Positions 24,590-34,355 of a stretch of DNA of 64,000 nucleotides are shown here, piece after piece. The notes beneath the pieces are model-generated. The model ran no database searches. It saw nothing but the letters and a program-made list of their open reading frames with translations, and was not told where the DNA came from. The DNA lies in NCBI RefSeq assembly GCF_007993035.1, contig NZ_VOOS01000002.1, positions 124,001 through 188,000 on the forward strand. The letters run 5' to 3'. Made by a program: the position numbers and the translations under genes. Each line of letters begins with the position of its first letter. The stretch's first letter is position 1. The stretch is from Vicingus serpentipes. Lineage in GTDB: Bacteria; Bacteroidota; Bacteroidia; Flavobacteriales_E; Vicingaceae.

Positions 24590-27079
24590 TTAATTGTTAT
24601 TTCTTTTTCTTGAACCTTTAATAGCTTCTACCTCTAATGGATTTTCAGGCCAATAATGTCTTTTATACTTCATTCTAAGATCTTTTCTAACATCAAAGTA
24701 ACCAGTTTTCCAAAAGCTCTTTAAATCGCTTGTAATTTGCACAATTTTAAATCCGGGTGACAACAAATGCATCAAAACACTTGTTTTACCATTATTAACT
24801 GTAGGTGTTTCAGTTAATCCAAAGCACTCTTGCAAACGAACAGCTAACACAGGTGCAGAAGCATTTGCTTGATAATTTAACTTTATCATAGAACCACTAG
24901 GAACTTCAACTTTTGAAGGAGCTAATAAATTTAGCTTTTCTTGTAATTTTTGATCTAAACTATATTGCAAAACTTCTTTTAGATTAATTTTCTTTAAATC
25001 TTCTGGTTTTTTAACTTTATTTAAATAGGGACTTAACCAAACTTCATTGTTTTCTAATAATTTCTCTACAGAAACATCTGGCCATTGTTCAGATTTATCC
25101 CATTGACTAAGCGATAATATTCTATTTTGCCATTGCTCAATGTCTTCATCCCAATTTAATAATGTTTTGCCTTCTTTTTTTATGGCTTCTGTAATAGCTT
25201 TTATTAACTGACTTTCATCCGGTGCTGCTAAAGGCGTACTTTTTAAAATAATACTTCCTATTCTTAAATCTTTACTTGCTATTAATCCACCTAAGCGAGT
25301 ATCCCAAGTTATAACTTCTTTAGTCTTTACTAAACTTACTAAATCTTTAGGGTCGATAGGTGAAGCCATAAATATTTTACCCATTCCAGACTTATCATTT
25401 ACATTAGCAATAGCCAACCAGGGTTCGTGTGCTAAATCATCCTTATGACCAGCAGAAGCCAATCTTCCATTTGCCATTTGGAATTGCCCATTATTTCCAG
25501 GTCGAGCGCATGCAATTCTTTCCGGATAAGCATAAGCTAATAATAAACCTGTCTCAAAATCGTCAATAGAGTTATTATTTGCTTCGATTTTAAATAATTG
25601 TCGGTATTGATTAGCAATCTTTTCTATTCTTGAAAATTGTTTTCCACCTATTTTATCTCTTCTAAATCTTCTTAAAGCTTCAATTCTTAAATTGATGTCT
25701 ATACCTGATTCTTTTGGCAAAGGATCTCGTTCTTCTAATATTGCAGCTATATCTGTAGCTAAAGCTAATTGATTGTTTTCTTGTGCTTTAACTAACATTT
25801 GTGCAATCCTTGGGTGAGTTGGTAAGTTATGAAGCTGCTTTCCATGCTGTGTAATTCTCCCCTCTTCTAAAGCCTCTAATTCATGAAGCAAATCAGATGC
25901 TTTAGCGACATGTCCTTTTGGAGGAGGTGATAACCATGTTAGCTGTTGCGGATCACTTATTCCCCATTGAGCCATATCTAAAACCAAAGAACTTAAATCA
26001 GCTTGTTCAATTTCAGGTATTCCATGCTCATCTAATCGAGATTGAGTTGCTGTAGTCCACATTCTATAACAAGTTCCTTCACTTAATCTTCCTGCTCTAC
26101 CAGCACGTTGGTCGGCTGAATCTTTTGAAATTTGTACCGTTTCCAATCTTGATAAACCAGAATTAGGATTGAATTTAGCAACTCGTTCAAAACCGGAGTC
26201 AATCACAATTTTAATTCCTTCTATAGTTAAACTAGTTTCTGCAATATTGGTAGCTAAAACTACTTTTCTTTTACCTTCTTTGTTTGGCATAATGGCTGCC
26301 ATTTGTTGGTATGGAGGTAATTGTCCATAAAGCGGGTGAATCATAACTCCACTTAAACTTTGTTTTAAAATCTGCTCACATTTTTTAATCTCTCCTTGCC
26401 CAGGTAAAAAAACCAATACATCCCCTTTTTGTTCAGTCAAAGCATTTTTAATTGCTCTTGCAGCTAATTCAGGTAGTAAAAAAGAGTCGCTATCTCCCGT
26501 ATATTTTATTTCTACAGGGTATTGCCTCCCTTTACTTTCAACAACTTCTGCTGTTAGCATTTTAGCTAATTCAGGCATATCTAATGTTGCCGACATTACT
26601 AATATTCTTAAGTCAGGCCTTAATACTTCCTGAGCCTCTCTGCATAAAGCCATTGCAACATCAGCATGTATGCTACGCTCGTGAAACTCATCAAAAACAA
26701 CCAACCCAACACCTTCTAACCCATTATCTTGATGAATCATTCTGGTTAAAATTCCTTCTGTAACAACTTCTAATTTAGTTTTATCACTAATTCTATTTTC
26801 AAAACGAATACGGTAACCAACAGTCTCACCTACATTTTCTCCTAGTAAATCAGCCATTCGGTTTGCTATTGTTTTTGCTGCCAATCTCCTTGGTTCAAGC
26901 ATTATAATTTTTTGACCTTTTAGCCAAGTATCATTTAGTAATGCTAAAGGGACTAATGTACTTTTTCCTGCTCCTGGAGGTGCTTTTACTATAAGCGTAG
27001 AAGAATTAGCTAATCCTTTTTGAATATTAGGAATAACCTCTTTAACTGGTAAGTCTATTGATTGATAATCGAAACTCAA
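24590..27079 (-). CDS. hrpB: ATP-dependent RNA helicase HrpB
   Basis: 829 residues, DEAH/RHA type. Motif I APPGAGKST, motif II DEFHERS, motif III MSATLD, motif V-VI TNIAETSLTIEG and QRAGRAGRLSEG. The long C-terminal region after ~residue 450 contains the HrpB-specific domain (PERIACARPGNNGQFQMANG and a final GYFDVRKDLRMKYKRHYWPENP). Length and C-terminus fit HrpB exactly. It starts 3 bases after the DEAD-box gene stops, so the two helicases are cotranscribed. Confidence 0.95.
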   Translation of the reverse strand: MSFDYQSIDLPVKEVIPNIQKGLANSSTLIVKAPPGAGKSTLVPLALLNDTWLKGQKIIMLEPRRLAAKTIANRMADLLGENVGETVGYRIRFENRISDKTKLEVVTEGILTRMIHQDNGLEGVGLVVFDEFHERSIHADVAMALCREAQEVLRPDLRILVMSATLDMPELAKMLTAEVVESKGRQYPVEIKYTGDSDSFLLPELAARAIKNALTEQKGDVLVFLPGQGEIKKCEQILKQSLSGVMIHPLYGQLPPYQQMAAIMPNKEGKRKVVLATNIAETSLTIEGIKIVIDSGFERVAKFNPNSGLSRLETVQISKDSADQRAGRAGRLSEGTCYRMWTTATQSRLDEHGIPEIEQADLSSLVLDMAQWGISDPQQLTWLSPPPKGHVAKASDLLHELEALEEGRITQHGKQLHNLPTHPRIAQMLVKAQENNQLALATDIAAILEERDPLPKESGIDINLRIEALRRFRRDKIGGKQFSRIEKIANQYRQLFKIEANNNSIDDFETGLLLAYAYPERIACARPGNNGQFQMANGRLASAGHKDDLAHEPWLAIANVNDKSGMGKIFMASPIDPKDLVSLVKTKEVITWDTRLGGLIASKDLRIGSIILKSTPLAAPDESQLIKAITEAIKKEGKTLLNWDEDIEQWQNRILSLSQWDKSEQWPDVSVEKLLENNEVWLSPYLNKVKKPEDLKKINLKEVLQYSLDQKLQEKLNLLAPSKVEVPSGSMIKLNYQANASAPVLAVRLQECFGLTETPTVNNGKTSVLMHLLSPGFKIVQITSDLKSFWKTGYFDVRKDLRMKYKRHYWPENPLEVEAIKGSRKRNNN

Positions 27080-27082
27080 CTA

Positions 27083-28438
27083 CTATTTTTTCTTATTTCT
27101 TCTATTGAAATTTTTATCGCCTTTAGTTTTAGGCTTTTTATATTTTTTGGCTAGTTCTCTATAATAAGAACCGCCTTGATTGGTTTTCTTATTCTTTTCT
27201 TTCTTTTCATGAAAGCCAGGATTTAAATTTCGCTTCTTTAAATTTCGGTTATGATTTCCTTCAAAATCATCCGGCTGTTCCTCAGGCAATAAATCTTTTG
27301 AAATTTCAACATCACTAGGAAAATCCATCTGAGGAATTTTATAATCCATCAAATCTTCAATTTCCAATTTAGCACTAGCTTCTTTCTCTGTGTAAAAAAG
27401 AATAGTTTTTCCTTCTTCTTCTGCACGACCAGTTCTACCAATTCGGTGCATGTAGTTTTCAGGATAAGTTGGTGTATCGAAATTAATAACATGCGATACT
27501 TTATCAAAATCTAACCCTCTGGCAATTATATCGGTAGCTATCAATACCCGATGTGTTCCTTCATCAAAAGCCTCAATTGATTTTATCCTGTAATTTTGAG
27601 TTTTATTAGAATGAATAATACTCATCTCAGAACTGAAATCTTCTTCAAGTTTGCTAAATAACCTATCTGCAGTTTTTTTGTTTGATGTAAAAACCAATAC
27701 CTTTCTAAACTCCTCTTTATCTTCTAAAAGATGAGCCAATAAATTTACTTTGGTATAAAAATTTTCAACAGCATAACATTGTTGAGAGATATTTTCAAGA
27801 GGTGTTCCACTTAAGGCTATTGCTATTTTATGTGGTGCAATAAAAAAGTCATCAATTAAAGCATCAACTTCTTCTGTCATTGTTGCCGAAAACATGATGT
27901 TTTGCCTTCTTTCTGGCAAGAGTTCAAAAATATTAGTTAACTGAACCCTAAACCCTAAGTCAAGCATAATATCAACTTCATCAATTACTAACTTTTTTAC
28001 AGCTTTTAATTGTAAAGCTCTAGTTAATGTTAAATCATACAACCTACCTGGTGTTCCTACTACTATATCACATCCTTGAGCAACTGCTTCACGTTGAGGG
28101 TTCATATTAACTCCACCATATACACCTACTACACGTAAGTCCATATATTTAGAGAATTCTTGAATTTGCTCAACTAACTGAATTACCAATTCGCGAGTAG
28201 GTACTAAAACGACAATTCTTGGAGTTGTTTGTTTTGAAAACTTTAATTCGTCCAATAAAGGAAGCATAAAAGCTAATGTTTTTCCTGTTCCTGTCTGAGA
28301 AATACCTACTACATCTTTACCAGATAAGATGACAGGAAATGCTTCAGCTTGAATGGGTGTTGGTTTTTCAAAGCCCAAATCTTCAATTGCATAGCGCAAA
28401 TGTTTAGATAAATTCAACTGCTCAAAACTATATTCCAT
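27083..28438 (-). CDS. DEAD-box RNA helicase with DEVD motif II
   Basis: 451 residues. Q motif (FEKPTPIQAEAFP), motif I SQTGTGKT, Ia VPTRELVIQ, Ib TPGRL, III SAT, V ATDIIARGLD, VI HRIGRTGRA. Motif II reads VIDEVDIML, so DEVD replaces DEAD. The C-terminal ~80 residues are a basic, disordered RNA-binding tail (RNLKKRNLNPGFHEKKEKNK). RhlE/DbpA-like cold or ribosome-assembly helicase is likely. It heads a leftward operon with hrpB, ABC exporter and kinase. Confidence 0.92.
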   Translation of the reverse strand: MEYSFEQLNLSKHLRYAIEDLGFEKPTPIQAEAFPVILSGKDVVGISQTGTGKTLAFMLPLLDELKFSKQTTPRIVVLVPTRELVIQLVEQIQEFSKYMDLRVVGVYGGVNMNPQREAVAQGCDIVVGTPGRLYDLTLTRALQLKAVKKLVIDEVDIMLDLGFRVQLTNIFELLPERRQNIMFSATMTEEVDALIDDFFIAPHKIAIALSGTPLENISQQCYAVENFYTKVNLLAHLLEDKEEFRKVLVFTSNKKTADRLFSKLEEDFSSEMSIIHSNKTQNYRIKSIEAFDEGTHRVLIATDIIARGLDFDKVSHVINFDTPTYPENYMHRIGRTGRAEEEGKTILFYTEKEASAKLEIEDLMDYKIPQMDFPSDVEISKDLLPEEQPDDFEGNHNRNLKKRNLNPGFHEKKEKNKKTNQGGSYYRELAKKYKKPKTKGDKNFNRRNKKK

Positions 28439-28505
28439 TCGTTTATTTTTTTTTGTAAAGGTAAGGCATATATTTCTGATACTTCACCTTAAATATATTT
28501 CATAA

Positions 28506-28534
28506 AAAAAGAGATGCAGCTTACATCTCTTTTT
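28506..28534 (-). terminator. Intrinsic terminator of the cold-shock gene
   Basis: Stem GAGATG (28511-28516) / CATCTC (28524-28529), flanked by A and T runs. It follows the stop of the leftward cold-shock gene at 28559. Confidence 0.8.
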
Positions 28535-28558
28535 AATATCTATTTGTGGCTTAATAAA

Positions 28559-29014
28559 TTAAGACATCAATTTTACTTTTACGGCATTCATTCCCTTCAT
28601 TCCTTTTTCTAATTCAAAAGTAACTTTATCATCTTCACCAACTTCATCAATCAATCCACTAACATGCACAAAGAATTTCTCTTGAGATTTCATATCTAAA
28701 ATAAAACCGAACCCTTTAGATCCATCAAAGAAAGAGACTTTACCTTGTCTAATTTTATCTTCTTCAGCTTCCTCTTCTCTTTTAGGAACACCAATTTCAA
28801 TGTTTTCAGCTTTAATTACTCTTTTCTTTTTTGTTGGATCTGGTGGAGTATCTGTAATCATTCCATTTTCATCAACATAAGCAATCATGCTGTCAAAATC
28901 TCCTCCTGTTGAATTTGCTTTACGCTCTTCTTTTTTCTCTAATTTATCTTTACGCTTTTTTAAACGTTTTTTTTCTTTTTCTTTTTTGTTGTAGGTTTGT
29001 TGTGATTTAGCCAT
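28559..29014 (-). CDS. Cold-shock domain protein with basic N-terminal extension
   Basis: 151 residues. The first ~35 are lysine-rich (KKEKEKKRLKKRKDKLEKKE). The last ~65 form a cold-shock domain with RNP1-like KGFGFI and RNP2-like FFVHVSGL. RNA binding or chaperone activity is likely, in keeping with the adjacent RNA helicase operon. Its own promoter (TATCTTTG, 29044-29051) and terminator make it a monocistron. Confidence 0.9.
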   Translation of the reverse strand: MAKSQQTYNKKEKEKKRLKKRKDKLEKKEERKANSTGGDFDSMIAYVDENGMITDTPPDPTKKKRVIKAENIEIGVPKREEEAEEDKIRQGKVSFFDGSKGFGFILDMKSQEKFFVHVSGLIDEVGEDDKVTFELEKGMKGMNAVKVKLMS

Positions 29015-29043
29015 TCGGTAATTAAGTTATTAGAATATTTTTG

Positions 29044-29051
29044 CAAAGATA
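29044..29051 (-). promoter_or_regulatory. TAnnTTTG promoter element of cold-shock gene
   Basis: TATCTTTG on the minus strand, 29 bases before ATG 29014. Confidence 0.45.
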
Positions 29052-29115
29052 GTTTTTACATTTTAAAATATACTATTTATGCCTCATTATTAGACTTAAT
29101 CATCAAAATTAAGCC

Positions 29116-29997
29116 CTATTCAAACAAATCTGAAGACAAATAACGATCACCTCGATCACAAACTATAGAAACAATTACTCCTTTATCTATTGTTGATGCT
29201 AACTTCATAGCTGCATAAAAAGCACCTCCGCTGCTCATTCCAGCAAAAACACCTTCTTTCTTTGCCATTAAGCTTGCAGTTTCTCTAGCTTCACCTTCAG
29301 AAACCTCTATAACTTGATTAACTTTTGTTGAGTCAAAAATCTTTGGTAGGTATTCTTTTTCCCATTTTCTTATCCCCGGAATTTTAGAACCATCTGTTGG
29401 TTGAACACCTACTATTTGTATGTTTTTGTTTTTTTCTTTTAAAAATGTAGACACTCCCATTATAGTACCTGTTGTTCCCATAGCAGATACAAAGTGAGTA
29501 ACTTCTTGGTTCGTATCTCTCCATATTTCTGGACCTGTGGTTTTATAGTGAGCTTTCCAGTTATCTTCATTTGCAAATTGATTTAACATGTAATATCCTT
29601 CTTCCTTCTCCATTTTTTCAGCTAAATCTCTTGCTCCTTCTATCCCCAAATCAGATGATGTTAAAATTACTTTAGCACCATAAGCTTTCATTGTTTTTAT
29701 TCTTTCCTCAGTTGAGTTTTCAGGCATTATCAAAGTCATATCAACACCTAAAAGTTGAGCAATTAATGCCAATGCAATTCCAGTATTACCACTAGTAGCT
29801 TCAACCAATTTGCTTCCAGGTTTAATTTCACCTCTATCTAAAGCAGATTTTATCATATTAAAAGCAGCTCTATCCTTAACACTTCCTCCTGGATTATTAC
29901 CTTCCAACTTTAAGTAAATTTTAACCCCTTCTTTCTTATAAAGATGAGACACCTCAATTAGCGAAGTATTTCCTATTAAGTCAATTATTGATTTCAT
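29116..29997 (-). CDS. cysM: Cysteine synthase (CysM/CysK type)
   Basis: 293 residues. PLP Lys41 in NNPGGSVKDR, substrate loop TSGNTG (68-73), and phosphate-binding GMSSGG near residue 250. It forms cysteine from O-acetylserine and sulfide. The length (under 300) and GGSVKDR fit the CysM side of the family. It lies two bases after the serine acetyltransferase gene, forming a cysteine-synthesis operon. Confidence 0.93.
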   Translation of the reverse strand: MKSIIDLIGNTSLIEVSHLYKKEGVKIYLKLEGNNPGGSVKDRAAFNMIKSALDRGEIKPGSKLVEATSGNTGIALALIAQLLGVDMTLIMPENSTEERIKTMKAYGAKVILTSSDLGIEGARDLAEKMEKEEGYYMLNQFANEDNWKAHYKTTGPEIWRDTNQEVTHFVSAMGTTGTIMGVSTFLKEKNKNIQIVGVQPTDGSKIPGIRKWEKEYLPKIFDSTKVNQVIEVSEGEARETASLMAKKEGVFAGMSSGGAFYAAMKLASTIDKGVIVSIVCDRGDRYLSSDLFE

Positions 29998-29999
29998 AC

Positions 30000-30737
30000 T
30001 TATTTGTTTTTAGGTTTTACTATTGATTTGAATTCGTGGTAAACGAAAGAATTTTCTGGTATAGATTCTGTTATCCAAACATTTGCACCTATAGTAGAGT
30101 TTTTTCCAATAATAGTTTCTCCTCCAAGGATAGTTGCATTTGCGTAAATTATAACATTATCTCCAATTGTTGGATGTCTCTTTTTGGTTTTTAAATTCTT
30201 TGAAATATGGAATGCCCCTAAAGTTACTCCTTGATATATTTTAACATTATTATTAATTATCACAGTTTCACCAATTACAGTTCCTGTAGCGTGATCAATA
30301 AAAAAAGAATCTCCGATTTGTGCCCCAGAATGAATATCTGTACCTGTTTTGCTGTGCGCATATTCAGACATAATTCTTGGTACTATAGGTAAGTTTAATT
30401 TGTGAAATTCGTGGCTTAATCTATAAATAACAATTGCATAAAATCCAGGGTAAGCATAATAAACTTCTTCTATGCTTTTAGCTGCTGGATCATTTTCTTC
30501 AATTGCTTTTGCGTCTAAGTTTATTTTTGTTCTAATAGTCTCAATTTGTAAAATAAATTGATCCCATATTTCATCACTATTAGCAATGCTTAAAGTAGCT
30601 GTAAACTCATCATATAGTCGTTTTATCTTTTTGAACTGAACTTTATCGTTTTCAAATAAATAATAAAATAACTCCTTCGTAAAAAGGTCTATCTTATCTT
30701 TTATCCTGATTTTTAACATCACCTTACTATTATTCAT
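30000..30737 (-). CDS. cysE: Serine O-acetyltransferase
   Basis: 245 residues. An N-terminal helical part is followed by a left-handed beta-helix with hexapeptide repeats (~140-235: TGTDIHSGAQIGDSFFIDHA, GETVIINNNVKIYQGVTLGA). His and Asp of the acetyl-transfer site are visible in FIDHATG and PGFYAI regions. It makes O-acetylserine for the adjacent cysM. Promoter TAAATTTG at 30758-30765. Confidence 0.93.
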   Translation of the reverse strand: MNNSKVMLKIRIKDKIDLFTKELFYYLFENDKVQFKKIKRLYDEFTATLSIANSDEIWDQFILQIETIRTKINLDAKAIEENDPAAKSIEEVYYAYPGFYAIVIYRLSHEFHKLNLPIVPRIMSEYAHSKTGTDIHSGAQIGDSFFIDHATGTVIGETVIINNNVKIYQGVTLGAFHISKNLKTKKRHPTIGDNVIIYANATILGGETIIGKNSTIGANVWITESIPENSFVYHEFKSIVKPKNK

Positions 30738-30757
30738 GTTAAGTTTTAATATATCTA

Positions 30758-30765
30758 CAAATTTA
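30758..30765 (-). promoter_or_regulatory. TAnnTTTG promoter element of cysE-cysM
   Basis: TAAATTTG on the minus strand, 20 bases before ATG 30737. Confidence 0.45.
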
Positions 30766-30902
30766 AATGATTAACTTTCTAAATAATATTTTAAAAGCTG
30801 TAAAAAGAAGATTAACTTTTATTAACTAACATTAACAGCAAGTAACATTAATTAGGCAAACTATTTTTTAGTTTTACCTTGTAATCTAAAAAACTATATC
30901 TT

Positions 30903-31235
30903 ATGAAAAAAATTACTTTATCAATTGCAATACTTGCATTAATTGCAATTTCAAACGAAACCTTTGCTCAAGCTCAAAAATCGAAATCAGTTAGTAAAGA
31001 AGTAAGTATTGAAGAAGAAAATGGCGTAAAAACGTTAACCATTACAAATACCATTGATGGAAATACGACTACTGAAGTTTATACTGGAGATGAAGCTGAA
31101 ACTAAAATTGCTGAATTTGCTAAAGAAAAATCAGGAACAACTAAAACAGTTATCATTGGTGAAGATGGTAAACAACACATGTCAGTCGAAACAAAAGTGG
31201 TGATAAAAGAAGAAATTGAAGAAGACGAAAATTAA
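30903..31235 (+). CDS. Small secreted protein, unknown
   Basis: 110 residues: signal peptide (ends ETFAQAQ), then a hydrophilic beta-rich stretch (GVKTLTITNTIDGNTTTEVY) and an acidic tail (EEIEEDEN). No cysteines after the signal. Probably periplasmic; no family was recognised. A terminator hairpin follows immediately. Confidence 0.65.
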   Translation: MKKITLSIAILALIAISNETFAQAQKSKSVSKEVSIEEENGVKTLTITNTIDGNTTTEVYTGDEAETKIAEFAKEKSGTTKTVIIGEDGKQHMSVETKVVIKEEIEEDEN

Positions 31236-31242
31236 TAAAATG

Positions 31243-31269
31243 AAAGCCACTTTTAAAGTGGCTTTTTTT
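31243..31269. terminator. Intrinsic terminator between convergent genes
   Basis: AAAGCCACTTT (31243-31253) and AAAGTGGCTTT (31255-31265) form a tight hairpin followed by T-rich sequence. It overlaps the 3' end of the leftward YitT gene. Confidence 0.8.
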
Positions 31270-32122
31270 ATTTCCTAGTTGGACTTAACATTTCTGTTGC
31301 TTCCATTACAATCATCTTAGCATTGTTGTCGTAAACAAAAACTAAATTCTTTAAAGTATTTAATCTATTATTAGGTACAACTATAAAAATGATGTCTTTA
31401 TTCTCATTTAAGGCCAGGTCATTTCCTTTAACAATTGTACCAGAAATGTGTAAGGCTTCATCAATTAAGGTACTTAAATCAGAAAGGTTTTTTGATGATG
31501 AAATGTGAACTATTTTTTCACTTTGACGCCCCGTTAAAACCGTATCAATAAGCTTAGATGCTGCAAAAATACTTATCATACTCCACAAGGCTAACTCAAC
31601 ACTTTTAAACACAATACCTGCTAGCACAACAACAATTACATCTAAAAACAAGATTACATTTCCTGTTTTCATATTTGTTTTAGAAGTAACAATTTTTGCA
31701 ATAATAGTTCCTCCTCCTGCTGATGCCCCGCCTTTAAAAATTAACCCTAAGCCTATTCCAATAATTACTCCTCCATAAAGTGTTGCTAATAATGGTTCAT
31801 TACTTAAAGCAGGTAAGCCAATAAATTCAGCTAGCAAGTCAATAAAAACACCTATTAAAATAATGGCCACAATTGTTTTAATAGCAAAATACTTACCCAA
31901 GTATTTAACACTAACTAGCAATAGTGGGATATTAATTAAAGCCAACAAAGTACCTGTAGGTAAATTAGTTAAGTAATGAAAAACGATAGCCAAACCAGCA
32001 GTACCACCAGTAGCAATTTTATTAGGAGATAAAAACCCAACAACTCCAAAAGCCAAGGCAAAACTCCCCGAAATAATAAACAAATAGTTTAACAATTCTT
32101 GTTTTAAATTTATTGATTTCAT
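31268..32122 (-). CDS. YitT family membrane protein (DUF161/DUF2179)
   Basis: 284 residues from ATG 32122; an in-frame TTG nine codons earlier is less likely. Five to six membrane helices lie in the first ~190 residues (FGVVGFLSPNKIATGGTAGLA, FKGGASAGGGTIIAK). A soluble DUF2179 domain ends the protein (ISGTIVKGNDLALNENKDIIF). Transport role suspected in the family, not proven. Confidence 0.88.
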   Translation of the reverse strand: MKSINLKQELLNYLFIISGSFALAFGVVGFLSPNKIATGGTAGLAIVFHYLTNLPTGTLLALINIPLLLVSVKYLGKYFAIKTIVAIILIGVFIDLLAEFIGLPALSNEPLLATLYGGVIIGIGLGLIFKGGASAGGGTIIAKIVTSKTNMKTGNVILFLDVIVVVLAGIVFKSVELALWSMISIFAASKLIDTVLTGRQSEKIVHISSSKNLSDLSTLIDEALHISGTIVKGNDLALNENKDIIFIVVPNNRLNTLKNLVFVYDNNAKMIVMEATEMLSPTRK

Positions 32123-32215
32123 TGCAACAATCTTCTTTTTTAAAAGCAAGGTTAGGCAATTATGATTTTATAGAACATAATCTTTCTCATGTATTTTTAG
32201 CTATTTTGATTTTAC

Positions 32216-32223
32216 TATTTTTG
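32216..32223 (+). promoter_or_regulatory. TAnnTTTG promoter element of cyclophilin gene
   Basis: TATTTTTG, four bases (AGGT) before ATG 32228; leaderless transcript predicted. Confidence 0.45.
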
Positions 32224-32227
32224 AGGT

Positions 32228-33007
32228 ATGCAAAAAAGAATAACACTTATTTTATCGCTCTCACTTCTACTGTTGGCTTGCTCTGAAGAACAAAAAAAAG
32301 CCCCTATTAAAAAAATAATCCAAAAAGTAGCTCCTAAAAAAACTGATATTGAGCCCATTGTAAAACCAGATTTAATAAACAACGATAATGTAACCGAAAA
32401 GCTATTAGCTTATGGTGAGGAAAACCCAGAAACCATATTAGACATATACACTACTTACGGAAAGCTAAGAGTTAAATTATATAAAGATACTCCATTGCAC
32501 AGAGCAAACTTTGTTATGTTAGCTAAAAAAGGATTTTTTAAAGGTTCAGTTTTTACTCGTGCTGTTCAGCATTTTATTGCTCAAGGTGGCGGAACTTCTC
32601 GAAAAGAGCAAGTTGAAGTTAAAAAAGGAATTGGAAGCTACACTATACCTAATGAAATTAAACGAAACAGAACGCACAAAAGAGGAACTTTAGGTGCAGC
32701 CAGAAGTTATTTAAGTAATCCTGATAAACGATCCGATCCATATGCTTTTTATTTTGTTGAAGGCATGAAATACAAAAAGGAATTATTGAAGCATTACGAA
32801 ATGCAAAACAATTACACTTACAATCAAAAACAAATTGATTACTACACTAAAAATCCTGGTGCTGCCCATATTGATGGAGAGCACACTGTTTTTGGAGAAA
32901 TAATTAGTGGGTATAATGTGGTTCCAAAAATTACAGTTGTAGAAACAGATTCAAGAGAATGGCCAAGAACAGATATTTTTATTGATTCTGTAGTTGTAAT
33001 TAAATAG
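32228..33007 (+). CDS. Cyclophilin-type peptidyl-prolyl isomerase lipoprotein
   Basis: 259 residues. Lipoprotein signal with lipobox LLLLAC. The cyclophilin domain (~75-259) shows FTRAVQHFIAQGGG, the catalytic F-x-R and QGG segment, and GEHTVFGEIISGYNVV near the end. A loop of about 40 residues (KYKKELLKHYEMQNNYTYNQ) interrupts the fold compared with short cyclophilins. Likely folds envelope proteins. Confidence 0.9.
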   Translation: MQKRITLILSLSLLLLACSEEQKKAPIKKIIQKVAPKKTDIEPIVKPDLINNDNVTEKLLAYGEENPETILDIYTTYGKLRVKLYKDTPLHRANFVMLAKKGFFKGSVFTRAVQHFIAQGGGTSRKEQVEVKKGIGSYTIPNEIKRNRTHKRGTLGAARSYLSNPDKRSDPYAFYFVEGMKYKKELLKHYEMQNNYTYNQKQIDYYTKNPGAAHIDGEHTVFGEIISGYNVVPKITVVETDSREWPRTDIFIDSVVVIK

Positions 33008-33009
33008 TT

Positions 33010-34266
33010 TTATTCATTCTCATCAGACTTAGACAAATCTAAATCTCTCAACTTTGGAAAAACAAAACCAGAAGAAGCGACGATTATACAGGTCATAACT
33101 CCACCAAATATTACCGCATTTACTGAACCCATTATTTTAGCAGTTAATCCACTTTCAAAAGCTCCTAATTCGTTTGATGAGCCAACAAACATCGAGTTTA
33201 CTGAAGCTACTCTACCTCTCATGTTGTCTGGTGTTTTTAATTGCAATATGGTTTGACGAATAACAACAGAAACACCATCAAAAACGCCACTAAAGAACAA
33301 GGCAATTAATGATAATATAAACCATTCTGAATATCCAAAAACAATAATACTTAGCCCAAATCCAAAAATGGAAAGTAATAACTTAACTCCAGCTTTTACT
33401 GTAATTGGAAAATAAGCAATTGTAATAATAGTTAAGAAAGAACCGATTGCTGGCGCTGCTCTTAAAAAACCAAATCCAGTTGGTCCAACTTTTAAAATAT
33501 CTTGCGCAAAAACAGGTAATAATGCAACAGCTCCACCAAATAAAACAGCAACCATATCTAAGGTAATTGCTCCTAATACCTCCTTGGTTTTAAATACAAA
33601 ACGTAAACCTTCTTTTAAGCTATCACTAACCTTCTCTCCTATTTTTTTGTTTAAAATTGGTTTCTTCTCTATTTGGGTAAGCATTAAAAATGCAAAAATG
33701 GTAAACCCAACAATTACAAACATAGACCAATGCACTCCAAACCATAAAATAGAGAACCCAGCAAAAGCAGGCCCAACAACAGAACCGATTTGCCAAACCG
33801 AACTACTCCAAGTAGCCCCGTTTACATACGCTTCTTTAGGAACAACTAATGAAAATAGAGAGAATATTGTTGGACTTATAAATGAACGAACAATTCCTCC
33901 TAAAAACACCAATCCGTAAATAGACCATACCACCAAATTAGTTGCTACAGATTCTTGAAACTCTGGTAAACAAACAATAAACAATAAACTGCTAATTGTA
34001 AAAAATGCCAATAAGCATTTCATCAATAAACCTCTTTTTTCTTTTTGATCAACTATATGGCCAGCAAATAAGGCTAGGGAAACTGCAGGAATCACTTCCA
34101 TCAACCCAATTAAACCTAATGATAATGGGTCTTTGGTAAGACTATAAACTTCCCATTCTATTACAATAAATTGCATTGTCCAAGCAAAAACCATTGCAAA
34201 ACGAATGATTAAAAACAAGTTGAACTCACGAAACCTTAATGCTTGATAGGGATCTTTTTTTGCCAT
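33010..34266 (-). CDS. MFS transporter, DHA3-like
   Basis: 418 residues with about twelve membrane helices. The loop between helices 2 and 3 carries GHIVDQKEKRGLL, a degenerate MFS motif A. Full-length for the superfamily. Efflux of drugs or metabolites is likely; substrate unknown. Promoter TACTTTTG lies four bases before its ATG. It is convergent with the cyclophilin gene (3-base gap). Confidence 0.85.
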   Translation of the reverse strand: MAKKDPYQALRFREFNLFLIIRFAMVFAWTMQFIVIEWEVYSLTKDPLSLGLIGLMEVIPAVSLALFAGHIVDQKEKRGLLMKCLLAFFTISSLLFIVCLPEFQESVATNLVVWSIYGLVFLGGIVRSFISPTIFSLFSLVVPKEAYVNGATWSSSVWQIGSVVGPAFAGFSILWFGVHWSMFVIVGFTIFAFLMLTQIEKKPILNKKIGEKVSDSLKEGLRFVFKTKEVLGAITLDMVAVLFGGAVALLPVFAQDILKVGPTGFGFLRAAPAIGSFLTIITIAYFPITVKAGVKLLLSIFGFGLSIIVFGYSEWFILSLIALFFSGVFDGVSVVIRQTILQLKTPDNMRGRVASVNSMFVGSSNELGAFESGLTAKIMGSVNAVIFGGVMTCIIVASSGFVFPKLRDLDLSKSDENE

Positions 34267-34270
34267 GAGG

Positions 34271-34278
34271 CAAAAGTA
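34271..34278 (-). promoter_or_regulatory. TAnnTTTG promoter element of MFS gene
   Basis: TACTTTTG on the minus strand, four bases (CCTC) before ATG 34266. Confidence 0.5.
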
Positions 34279-34355
34279 ACTTTAATCTTAACGCAATAAC
34301 TTAGTTCTCGTTCAAAATTTATTTAATTTAGTTGAACTTAACACAAAACAATAAT

